Part shown: positions 1 through 7,300 of the stretch, piece after piece
Layout: each line of letters opens with the position of its first letter
How positions within the stretch are numbered: position 1 is the first letter of the stretch
Position numbers and translations under genes: made by a program
Notes under the pieces: model-generated
Seen by the model: only the letters and a program-made list of their open reading frames with translations
Database searches by the model: none
What the model was told of the DNA's origin: nothing
From: Minisyncoccota bacterium
Lineage (GTDB): Bacteria; Patescibacteriota; Minisyncoccia; Phycocordibacterales; UBA918
Length of the DNA: 35,636 nt
NCBI GenBank assembly: GCA_022841645.1
Contig: JALHRC010000015.1
Span: 1-35,636, forward strand
Direction: 5' to 3'

Positions 1-20
1 TCTGGGGCCGCCCGCCGTGG

Positions 21-26
21 TATAAA
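21..26 (+). promoter_or_regulatory. -10 box of tmk
   Basis: TATAAA preceded by TGG gives an extended -10 (TGnTATAAA). It ends 10 nt before the ATG at 37, so the transcript probably starts at or next to the start codon. No Shine-Dalgarno sequence is visible. The -35 region would lie outside the window. Confidence 0.5.
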
Positions 27-36
27 CTACGTGCGT

Positions 37-744
37 ATGTCCACGACCGGAAAACTGATTGTCATCGATGGTGCTGACGGTGCGGGCAAGGCTACTCAGA
101 CCAAGCTCCTTGTTGATCGACTACGCGGAGAGGGGAGGCGAGTGGAAACAACATCATTCCCGCAGTACGAACAGAACACCTTCGGCAAATTACTACGTGA
201 ATGCCTGAGCGGCCTGCGTGGTGATTTTCGTAAAGACGGGAAGGTGGGAGACTTTGCCTCACTCGATCCGCGCATTGCTTCGACGCTCTATGCAGTGGAT
301 CGTTTTGAATCTCGGCCACAGCTCGAGGCGTGGCTCACGGAGGGGGCGACGGTTATTTTGGATCGCTATGTGAGTTCTAATATGCTCCACCAGGGCAGCA
401 AGATTGTGGGTAATGAGGCGGCACTCAAAGAATTCCTAGCCTGGAACGACCATGTTGAGCACACCATTTTCGGGCTGCCTCGCCCGGACACCATTTTGTA
501 CCTCGATGTGCCATTTATGGTGCGAAAAATGCTGATGGAAAAAGACGCCGGCCGCGATGGGCTCGATACAGTAGAGAAAGACGAACAGTATCAACTGGCT
601 GCTGAAGAATGTGCGAAGGCGCTTCTTTCAGACCTCAATACCTGGGTCTCTATCCCGTGTACAGAAGGGAATGCCTTGAAGGGCAAGGAAGTCATTCATG
701 GGCTGGTACACGCTGCAGCGTGCGAGGTACTGGAGTCAGCCTAA
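37..744 (+). CDS. tmk: Thymidylate kinase (dTMP kinase)
   Basis: Phosphorylates dTMP to dTDP with ATP, the step that commits thymidylate to dTTP synthesis in the cytoplasm. The N-terminal P-loop GADGAGKAT is at residues 12-20, the DRY motif (DRYVSSN) is near residue 109, and a charged lid-like stretch follows around residues 170-185. At 235 aa it is somewhat longer than the roughly 205-215 aa bacterial norm. An in-frame GTG lies at 31, but ATG 37 is better spaced from the TATAAA box at 21-26. The next gene is dut, so enzymes feeding the dTTP pool are adjacent. The family assignment is firm; the exact start is inferred. Confidence 0.93.
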   Translation: MSTTGKLIVIDGADGAGKATQTKLLVDRLRGEGRRVETTSFPQYEQNTFGKLLRECLSGLRGDFRKDGKVGDFASLDPRIASTLYAVDRFESRPQLEAWLTEGATVILDRYVSSNMLHQGSKIVGNEAALKEFLAWNDHVEHTIFGLPRPDTILYLDVPFMVRKMLMEKDAGRDGLDTVEKDEQYQLAAEECAKALLSDLNTWVSIPCTEGNALKGKEVIHGLVHAAACEVLESA

Positions 745-747
745 GTT

Positions 748-756
748 TGCTATACT
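748..756 (+). promoter_or_regulatory. Extended -10 promoter of dut
   Basis: TGCTATACT is a complete extended -10. It ends 9 nt before the dut ATG at 766, leaving almost no 5' leader. The same TGCTATACT occurs before the gene at 8963 and at 29779-29787. Confidence 0.55.
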
Positions 757-765
757 GCCGGACGT

Positions 766-1188
766 ATGAAACTTCTCATCAAAAAACTTCACCCCGACGC
801 GAAGGTACCGTCGTTTGCTCACGCTACTGACGCCGGGCTCGATCTATGTGCGCTTGAAAATGTGACCATAGCACCAGGAGCACGCGCATCACTGCGCACC
901 GGTATTGCGCTTGCTATTCCCGAAGGGCATGTGGGCCTCGTGTGGGACAAAAGTGGTATCGCGCATAAAGGTGGGCTGAAAACACTTGGTGGGGTCATCG
1001 ATGCTGGCTATCGCGGTGAGGTGTTTGTGGGGCTTCTCAATACCAGTGACGTTCCGTACACCTTCGAGGCTGGTAACAAAGTTGCTCAGATTCTTATCCA
1101 AGCGATCGTGCAGCCGGAGCTGGTCGAAGCCGACGAGTTGCCTGAAGCCGACCGGGGTGACAAAGCCTTTGGCAGCACGGGTAAGTAA
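766..1188 (+). CDS. dut: dUTP diphosphatase (trimeric dUTPase)
   Basis: Hydrolyses dUTP to dUMP and pyrophosphate, which keeps uracil out of DNA and supplies dUMP for thymidylate synthesis. All five trimeric dUTPase motifs are present in order: AGLDL near residue 24; DKSGIAHKG (motif 2, with DKSG where PRSG is usual); GGVIDAGYRGEV (motif 3, with the catalytic Asp); NKVAQILI (motif 4); and RGDKAFGSTGK at the C-terminus (motif 5, the P-loop-like arm that closes over the nucleotide). The 140 aa length is typical. It sits between tmk and a MazG-like gene, and its own promoter-like box suggests leaderless transcription. Confidence 0.95.
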   Translation: MKLLIKKLHPDAKVPSFAHATDAGLDLCALENVTIAPGARASLRTGIALAIPEGHVGLVWDKSGIAHKGGLKTLGGVIDAGYRGEVFVGLLNTSDVPYTFEAGNKVAQILIQAIVQPELVEADELPEADRGDKAFGSTGK

Positions 1189-1197
1189 TTATTCGTC

Positions 1198-1539
1198 ATG
1201 GAATTTAATTTCTACCAGCAAAAAACTTCAGAATACTGGCGGTACCCTGATGCGGGGAACAACTTTTTGTTTCCTACTCTTGGGCTAGCGGGTGAAGTCG
1301 GTGAAGTGGTAAGTAAGATAAAAAAATTGATGCGCGACAAGGGCGTGTTTACACCCACTGCTCTATCGGCTGAGGACACAGAGGAACTAGTGAAAGAGCT
1401 GGGCGATGTACTTTTTTACCTTTCAGCCATGGCAAAAGAACTGCACGTCAACTTGTCTGACGTAGCACAAGTAAATTTAGATAAGATTGAGGATCGCCGC
1501 AGGCGGGGTACGTTACTAGGCAGTGGTGATAACCGATAA
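1198..1539 (+). CDS. MazG-like nucleoside triphosphate pyrophosphohydrolase
   Basis: A single all-alpha MazG-type domain of 113 aa. The metal-binding pattern is clear: GEVGEV supplies E33 and E36, and KELGD supplies E67 and D70, matching the ExxE...ExxD signature of all-alpha NTP pyrophosphatases. Such enzymes remove aberrant or excess NTPs and dNTPs. The single short domain resembles phage-type or HisE/MazG-like proteins more than the two-domain E. coli MazG, so the substrate cannot be read from the sequence. It starts 9 nt after dut and ends 5 nt before glyA, so the three are probably co-transcribed. No Shine-Dalgarno sequence is evident. Confidence 0.85.
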   Translation: MEFNFYQQKTSEYWRYPDAGNNFLFPTLGLAGEVGEVVSKIKKLMRDKGVFTPTALSAEDTEELVKELGDVLFYLSAMAKELHVNLSDVAQVNLDKIEDRRRRGTLLGSGDNR

Positions 1540-1544
1540 ATAAC

Positions 1545-2813
1545 ATGTCACACTACAATTTCATCAAGGCCCAAGACGCAGAGGTGTACGCTACCCTCGC
1601 GGGTGAGGAGGAGCGAGAGGCGCGGGGGATTGAACTCATCCCGTCCGAGAACTACGTTTCGCGGGCAGTGCTGGAGGCTAGTGGCTCGGTGTTTACCAAC
1701 AAGTATTCAGAAGGGTATCCCGGCAAGCGCTACTACGGTGGCCAGCAGTACACCGACATTGTCGAGAATATTGCCATCGACCGTGCCAAGCAGCTCTTTG
1801 GAGCGAAGTACGCGAACGTGCAGCCCCTCGGTGGCGCGGCCGCCAACGTCATCATGTATTTCGCGCTCATGGAGCCGGGGGACACGGTCCTTGGTATGGA
1901 CCTCTCTCATGGTGGTCATCTCACGCACGGTCACCCGACGACTGCCATCAACAAAGTCTTCAATTTTGTGCGCTACAAGATGAAGAACGTCGACACCGGG
2001 GAGATCGACTACGACGAGCTGCGCGCCGTGGCGCTCGAGCACAAGCCCAAGATTATTCTCGCCGGTTTTTCTGCCTATAGCCGCGAACTCGACTACACAA
2101 AATTTGTTGAGATTGCTAAGGAAGTGGGCGCGTACACAGTGGCTGACATGGCGCACATCGCCGGACTCATCGCTGGTGGGGTGCTTAAAAATCCTTTTGA
2201 TGCTGGCTTTGACGTAATGACGACCACTACCCACAAGACACTGCGCGGGCCCCGCGGCGGCATGATTCTTACCCGCGAAAACGAGGATATCGCAAAACGT
2301 ATTAATAAAGCGGTGTTCCCGGGCATGCAGGGAGGTCCACATATGCATCAGATAGCCGCCAAGGCGGTGGCCTTTGGCGAGGCGCTCACCCCCGCTTTTA
2401 AAATCTACTCGCAGCAAGTTCTCGTAAACGCTAAGGCCATGGAAGCGGTCTTTAAACGCGAAGGGGTGCGACTCCTCTGTGGTGGTACCGACAACCACTT
2501 GCTCCTCGCTGATGTCTTCGGTTCGCTCGGAGTGACGGGGAAGGACGCTGAGGTGGTGCTCGACGAAGTCGGTATTACCCTTAACAAAAACATGATCGCC
2601 GACGAGACCCGCACGGCAATGGATCCTTCGGGTATTCGTTTTGGTACGCCAGCCATGACGACCCGTGGTATGAAAGAGAAAGAGGCCACCCGCCTTGCCG
2701 AGCTGATGCTCGAGACCTTGCGGCATAAAGATGACGCGGGGAAGAAGGCGGCGGTGAAAAGTGAAATTACGGAGATGTGTCTCTCGCACCCGGTCCCGGA
2801 ATCGTTTGTTTAA
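1545..2813 (+). CDS. glyA: Serine hydroxymethyltransferase
   Basis: PLP enzyme interconverting serine plus tetrahydrofolate with glycine plus 5,10-methylene-tetrahydrofolate, the methyl donor for dTMP synthesis. This fits the neighbouring dut and tmk. The N-terminal substrate region ELIPSENYVS and the PLP-lysine motif TTTTHKTLRGPRGG (K231) are intact. The 422 aa length matches bacterial GlyA (about 415-430). It begins 5 nt after the MazG-like gene. A long ORF on the opposite strand (1707-2861) is a shadow of this coding region. Confidence 0.97.
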   Translation: MSHYNFIKAQDAEVYATLAGEEEREARGIELIPSENYVSRAVLEASGSVFTNKYSEGYPGKRYYGGQQYTDIVENIAIDRAKQLFGAKYANVQPLGGAAANVIMYFALMEPGDTVLGMDLSHGGHLTHGHPTTAINKVFNFVRYKMKNVDTGEIDYDELRAVALEHKPKIILAGFSAYSRELDYTKFVEIAKEVGAYTVADMAHIAGLIAGGVLKNPFDAGFDVMTTTTHKTLRGPRGGMILTRENEDIAKRINKAVFPGMQGGPHMHQIAAKAVAFGEALTPAFKIYSQQVLVNAKAMEAVFKREGVRLLCGGTDNHLLLADVFGSLGVTGKDAEVVLDEVGITLNKNMIADETRTAMDPSGIRFGTPAMTTRGMKEKEATRLAELMLETLRHKDDAGKKAAVKSEITEMCLSHPVPESFV

Positions 2814-2830
2814 GTGTGGTGAGGGTGTAG

Positions 2831-2836
2831 TATAAA
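2831..2836 (+). promoter_or_regulatory. -10 box of candidate ncRNA
   Basis: TATAAA lies just after the glyA stop codon, with a weak -35-like TTGTTT at 2806-2811 (spacing 19). Transcription would start near 2842, at the head of a structured non-coding segment that ends in a terminator. Confidence 0.4.
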
Positions 2837-2840
2837 GAGT

Positions 2841-3027
2841 GGACGTGTACGCCCCGCACATTTACGTGTGGGGAGACCTGTCCCTGGACACCTTGAATGG
2901 ACAATTTTGGCATCCGCTTCGTCCGCTAGGCCCGCCTTCGGCGCCTCGAGGACAGTCTTCACCGCGGCTCCTCCCGGCCGCAGACAGTCAATTCTAGTAG
3001 AGCCGCCCCAGAAAGGAGGCGGCTTTT
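2841..3027 (+). ncRNA. Candidate structured RNA of about 190 nt, class unknown
   Basis: There is no convincing ORF, but the segment is full of helices. CCCCGCAC (2852-2859) pairs with GTGTGGGG (2866-2873) around a 6-nt loop. GACCTGTCC (2875-2883) pairs with GGACAGTC (2950-2957), with one bulged C, to enclose a domain. Inside it AGGC/GCCT and GCC/GGC form a hairpin at about 2928-2946. GCGGC (2964-2968) pairs with GCCGC (2977-2981). It ends in GCCGCC...GGCGGC plus TTTT (3002-3025), a rho-independent terminator. A promoter-like TATAAA lies 5-10 nt upstream. The length would suit 6S RNA, but I cannot see diagnostic sequence. It lacks the SRP RNA GGAA-loop consensus, the RNase P core and a tmRNA acceptor end. 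Confidence 0.5.
3002..3027 (+). terminator. Rho-independent terminator of the candidate ncRNA
   Basis: GCCGCC and GGCGGC pair around a loop holding CCAGAAAGGA, followed by TTTTCTC. It closes the structured segment that starts near 2841. Confidence 0.7.
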
Positions 3028-3049
3028 CTCATGCCTAAAGAAGTTGAAA

Positions 3050-3087
3050 CACCCACTGCATTAAATACGTATTTAATGCAGTGGGTG
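3050..3087. repeat. Perfect 38-bp palindrome, no spacer
   Basis: CACCCACTGCATTAAATAC (3050-3068) is followed directly by its exact reverse complement (3069-3087). There is no T-tract of its own; it abuts the terminator at 3088. It could be a protein-binding site, a cruciform or a transcript 3'-end hairpin. An ORF reading through it from 3031 is not a credible gene. Confidence 0.9.
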
Positions 3088-3122
3088 AAAAAGCCCGGAC
3101 CCCTTTGGGGTCCGGGCTTTTT
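3088..3122. terminator. Bidirectional rho-independent terminator
   Basis: AAAAAGCCCGGACCCC (3088-3103) and GGGGTCCGGGCTTTTT (3107-3122) form a perfect 16-bp stem with a TTT loop. A-tract and T-tract arms make it functional in both directions. It separates the ncRNA region from the promoter of the next gene. Confidence 0.9.
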
Positions 3123-3137
3123 CGTACCACCGTACGG

Positions 3138-3143
3138 TACAAT
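3138..3143 (+). promoter_or_regulatory. -10 box of the DUF2914-like gene
   Basis: TACAAT ends 6 nt before ATG 3150, immediately after the terminator at 3088-3122. This implies leaderless transcription and supports ATG 3150 over the upstream in-frame start at 3081, which lies inside the terminator. Confidence 0.5.
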
Positions 3144-3149
3144 ACGCCT

Positions 3150-4241
3150 ATGCTTCCGCAGAGAATCCTTGAACATCGGTCGGTGTGGTTTGTGCGCAAG
3201 CACTTTCTTTCGCTCGCTTTCGTCTTTGGGTTTTTGACCGACCTCATCCTGCTCAATCAGATTGATAGTCTGGTCGACAATCTCATTCTCCTCACCTATG
3301 TGGTGCTCGCCACGTCCTCACTCCTTCTTTTTTACGCGGGCGTGGCCGGGCGTTTTAGTGACCGGGCGGCTGCTTTTCTTGAATTACGCATGCCGTATCT
3401 CATGCAGTATTCTTTCGGCGGTCTCCTCTCGGGTATGCTCATTTTCTACGGCCGTTCCGGCGACTTTTTCGTGAGCGCGCCGTTTTTCCTCCTCATTATT
3501 TCTGTCGTGCTGGGTAACGAGTTTATCGTCAAGCGCAGCAACCGGCTATTGTTCCACCTCGCTCTTTACTTCATCGGCACCTTTGCCTACCTGGTGATGG
3601 TGGTGCCGCTCTTATCCGGCTACATGGGTGATGTCGTCTTTGTGGCGTCTGGCTTTTTAGCGCTCCTGCTTATCACCGGCGTGGTGAAGCTACTCGTCCG
3701 GATTATTCCAAATTTTGTGACCATGCAGATCCGCTCCATTGTGGTGATGCTGGGTGGCATCTACGTCCTTATGAACGGTCTCTATTTCTTTAATGTTATT
3801 CCGCCAATCCCGCTCTCGCTTACCGAGCTTCATATCTATCATTCGGTAGAAAAAACTGCTGCCGGCAGCTACCGCATCATGACTGAAAACAGTTGGTTGC
3901 CCGACATTCCGTTCCTCGCGCAGCGTTTTACACCGCTCTCGGGGAAGGGTGCCTACTGCTTTGCGCGTGTCTATACACCCGTACGCCTCCATACCGATGT
4001 CTATCACCGCTGGGAGTATTTCAATGAAGACACGGGGGCGTGGGAGGAACGCTTTCGGATCGGCTATCCCATTTCGGGTGAAAATAAACGTGGCTACGGA
4101 GGCTACTCAGTCTCGAGTATTTTGCGTGACGGTACCTGGCGCTGTAGTGTCGAGACCGAGCGTGGGCAGGTGCTTGGCCGGCGTACTTTTGTAGTTGAAC
4201 TCGGAGGGGAGGTGGGGGAGATGGTCACCCAAATTGAGTAG
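3150..4241 (+). CDS. Polytopic membrane protein with C-terminal DUF2914-like domain
   Basis: The 363-aa protein has about seven hydrophobic segments in its first 230 residues (for example LAFVFGFLTDLILL, YVVLATSSLLLFYAGV and the stretch ending GIYVLMNGLYFFNVIPP). A soluble C-terminal domain of about 130 residues follows, presumably outside the membrane. That domain has the pattern typical of DUF2914: an HRWEYF strand, a conserved GYGGYSVSSI-like turn, then GTWRCSVET.RGQVLGRRTFVV. The function of DUF2914 is unknown. The start at ATG 3150 is chosen because the longer ORF would begin inside a terminator hairpin and because TACAAT sits 6 nt upstream. The DUF name is from memory of the family pattern. 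Confidence 0.75.
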   Translation: MLPQRILEHRSVWFVRKHFLSLAFVFGFLTDLILLNQIDSLVDNLILLTYVVLATSSLLLFYAGVAGRFSDRAAAFLELRMPYLMQYSFGGLLSGMLIFYGRSGDFFVSAPFFLLIISVVLGNEFIVKRSNRLLFHLALYFIGTFAYLVMVVPLLSGYMGDVVFVASGFLALLLITGVVKLLVRIIPNFVTMQIRSIVVMLGGIYVLMNGLYFFNVIPPIPLSLTELHIYHSVEKTAAGSYRIMTENSWLPDIPFLAQRFTPLSGKGAYCFARVYTPVRLHTDVYHRWEYFNEDTGAWEERFRIGYPISGENKRGYGGYSVSSILRDGTWRCSVETERGQVLGRRTFVVELGGEVGEMVTQIE

Positions 4242-4244
4242 TAC

Positions 4245-4270
4245 CCATAGTACGATCGATCGTACTATGG
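4245..4270. repeat. Perfect 26-bp palindrome after the DUF2914-like gene
   Basis: CCATAGTACGATC is directly followed by GATCGTACTATGG. It starts 3 nt after the stop codon at 4241 and lies 28 nt upstream of the ileS -10. It may be a transcript-end hairpin without a U-tract, or an operator for ileS. Confidence 0.85.
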
Positions 4271-4297
4271 AGGGTAGCTTTATGACTGTCTGCTTTG

Positions 4298-4306
4298 TGG
4301 TATAGT
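4298..4306 (+). promoter_or_regulatory. Extended -10 promoter of ileS
   Basis: TGGTATAGT is an extended -10. Transcription starting near 4312-4314 gives a leader of about 68 nt, unusually long for this window, filled by the hairpins at 4311-4368. Confidence 0.55.
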
Positions 4307-4310
4307 GCAA

Positions 4311-4368
4311 AAACATGCCTGATATGCATGTTTCTGGATAGTCATATCCAGTATGTCTGATATACATA
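4311..4368 (+). promoter_or_regulatory. Three-hairpin leader of ileS with a duplicated loop
   Basis: Hairpin 1 is AAACATGC (4311-4318), loop CTGATAT, GCATGTTT (4326-4333). Hairpin 2 is CTGGATA (4334-4340), loop GTCA, TATCCAG (4345-4351). Hairpin 3 is TATGT (4352-4356), loop CTGATAT, ACATA (4364-4368). Hairpins 1 and 3 share the same 7-nt loop, and the loop-closing pair changes from C-G to T-A, a compensatory change between the two copies. The hairpins abut with no gaps and end 12 nt before the ATG. No Shine-Dalgarno sequence is present. No T-box elements were recognised. Confidence 0.6.
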
Positions 4369-4380
4369 ACTTCATTTCAT

Positions 4381-7300
4381 ATGAGCAAATTACATGGCCG
4401 TGAGAACGACACCGTCGAGGTAGACGTTGTCGAGAAGAGCGAAGTTGCCCGGCGCGAAGAGGTAATCCAAGCGTTTTGGGAAGAGCACGACATTTTTCAT
4501 AAAAGTATCGAGACGCCAGCTGGTGGAGCACCGAAGGGTGATTTTGTTTTTTACGATGGACCCCCGTTTGCAACCGGCACCCCGCACTACGGCCACATTC
4601 TTGCCGGTACCATCAAAGATGCTATTCCGCGCTTTTGGACGATGCAGGGTTACCGCGTCAGGCGTACCTGGGGGTGGGACTGTCATGGCCTACCACTTGA
4701 AAACCTCATAGAGAAAAAACTTGGTCTCGCCACCAAGCGTGATATCGAAGCCTACGGCGTAAAGAACTTTAACGAAGCAGCCCGCGCTACCGTGATGGAG
4801 TACGCCGACGACTGGGCCAAGGTAGTGCCTCGCATGGGGCGCTGGGCCGACATGCAGAACGACTACAAGACGATGGATAGCACCTACACCGAAAGTGTGT
4901 GGTGGGTCTTTTCAGAACTCAACAAGAAGGGCTTGGTCTACGAAGGCTTTAAGACCATGCACCTCTGCCCGCGCTGCGGCACAACCCTATCTAACTTTGA
5001 AGTGAACTTGGGGTACAAAGACATCAAAGATATCGCCGTAACAGTGAAGCTCCCGCTTCTTGATGACACTGGTAACGCAACTGACACGAGTCTCCTGGTG
5101 TGGACGACCACCCCCTGGACGCTCCCGGGCAATATGGCGGCGGCAGTACATAAGGATTTTAAGTACAATAAATTAAAAATTAAAAGTGAAGCAGGAAAAG
5201 TTGAACACATCATCCTAGCTAAGGAGCGAGTAGCGGCAGTGCTGGGAGCGATTGAGGGTGAAGTGGTAGAAGAAATGAAAGGCGCGGACCTCGTAGGCCG
5301 CTCCTACCAACCACCTTTCGACTATTGGCAAAAACAGGAGTTTGAAGGGAAGGATAAAGCCTGGAAAATCTATCACGCCGACTACGTGGAGCTTGGCGAA
5401 GAGGGAACGGGGGCGGTTCACCTCGCACCAGCTTATGGTGAAGAGGACATGCAGCTTGCGAAAGTCCACGGCGTACCGATCGCGCACCATGTCGATGAGA
5501 GCGGGCACTTCAAGGACTTCGTCACCGACTTTGCGGGGCAACTGGTAAAGCCAAAAGACGACGATGAAGCCGGAGTCGACCACAAAGCCGCCGACATCGA
5601 GGTGCTGAAAAAACTCCAAGAGTTAGGGAAAGTATTTAAAAAAGAAAACATCACGCACAGTTACCCACACTGTTGGCGCTGTGATACACCGCTCCTCAAT
5701 TACGCGACGACCTCGTGGTTTGTGGAGGCGACAAAAATTCGCGATGAACTGGTAGCGGCCAACAACACCGTAAAGTGGGTGCCCGAGCACGTCGGCAGCA
5801 ACCGCTTTGGGCGGTGGCTTGAAGGTGTTCGCGACTGGGCCGTGTCGCGCCAGCGCTATTGGGGTGCACCCCTTCCGATTTGGAAGAATCCCGTCACCGG
5901 GCAGTACAAAGTATTTGGCTCGCTTTCAGAATTGCAGCAGCGTACGCGCAAAAGCGGCAATACCTACGTGCTTATGCGTCATGGGGAAAGTGAGAGTAAC
6001 GTGCGAGGTGTCATTAGTGCTGATCCGGAAACTGTCGACGGGCTGACTGAAAAGGGCAGGGAGCAAGTCACACATACGATTGCGACACTAAAAAATTTGG
6101 GCATTGATCTCATCATCCACTCTGGCTACCAGCGCACGCGAGAGACTGCTCAGATGGTGGCAACCGCACTTGGCCTCGACCAAGATGCTGTTGTAGCGGA
6201 TATGCGTATTGGTGAGGTCAAAACCGGCGCAGCTTTTGAAGGCGGCGTATGGGATCACTACAACCAACAGTACGGAGATTGGGAAGGGCGCTTTACAAAG
6301 CACTTTGACGATCAAGAGAATCGCCGCGACGCGCAAACACGAGCGGCGCAGTTCCTTTTTGATGTTGAAGCGCAGTATAAAAACAAGAAAATTCTTGTAA
6401 TAAGCCACGGTGGCGTATTGTTCGCCCTTGAGTGCGCGGCGAGCGGTGCAGATATCGCCCAGGCGCTCTACATTCACGACACCAGTCGTTATATGGACAA
6501 TGCGGAAGTGCGCTCCTTAACTTTTGTGCCATTCCCTCATAATGATAATTTCCTGCTCGACTACCATCGTCCATACATCGACGAGTATGAGGTGTTTGAT
6601 GAGGACGGCACGAAGCTCGTGCGCGTCCCTGATGTGTTCGACTGTTGGTTTGAATCGGGATCGATGCCGTATGGCCAGCACCACTATCCATTTTCGTGTG
6701 AGGAAGAGGAGTTTGGCAAAGAATACTTCCCAGCGCAATTCATTGCTGAAGGGCTTGATCAAACTCGTGGCTGGTTCTATTCATTGATTGTGCTGGGTAC
6801 GGCATTGTTTGGAAAGTCGCCGTACGAGCATGTGATTGTAAATGGCCTCGTGATGGCCGAGGATGGTAAGAAGATGAGTAAAAAATTACGTAACTACCCT
6901 GACCCAATGGAAGTAGCTGACCGAGTGGGGGCTGATGCAATTCGGTATTACCTCCTCACCTCGCCAGTAGTGCGGGGGGAAGATTTGAGTTTCTCAGAAA
7001 GAGAAGTGCTCGAGCAGCAGCGCAAAAACATCGGTCGCCTCCACAACGTACTGGCTATGTACGAGCTCTATGCCGATAGTACGAAAGCAAGCGACACCCC
7101 CACCCACGTACTCGACCATTGGATCATAGCGCGTCTGAATCAGCTAGTCGCTGAAAGCGAGGCTGGCTATAAAGCCTACGAACTCGATCGCGCCACTCGT
7201 CCCATCGCTGACTTTATTGACGATCTTTCGGTGTGGTATCTGAGGCGCTCGCGTGACCGATTTAAGAGTGATGATCAGCGCGACAAGCAGGCGGCACTCG

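Noticed and set aside
1707-2861. A 384-codon ORF on the minus strand across glyA
   Set aside because: It is a shadow of glyA: the plus-strand frame has all SHMT motifs and the minus-strand translation matches no known pattern.
2841-3027. Candidate RNA considered as SRP RNA, RNase P RNA or tmRNA
   Set aside because: The SRP GGAA-tetraloop domain, the RNase P conserved core and a tRNA-like acceptor end with tag ORF are not seen. 6S RNA could not be confirmed or excluded by eye.
3031-3237. ATG-started ORF of 68 codons through the palindrome and terminator
   Set aside because: It reads through a perfect palindrome and a bidirectional terminator and overlaps the DUF2914-like gene in another frame. 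It has no sensible protein pattern.
4311-4380. ileS leader considered as a T-box
   Set aside because: No T-box bulge consensus or terminator/antiterminator pair is visible, and the leader is far too short.
6000-6540. The phosphatase segment of ileS as a separate overlapping gene or an assembly join
   Set aside because: The frame is continuous from 4381 to 7923, there is no internal stop, and both flanks match IleRS exactly where the insert ends.
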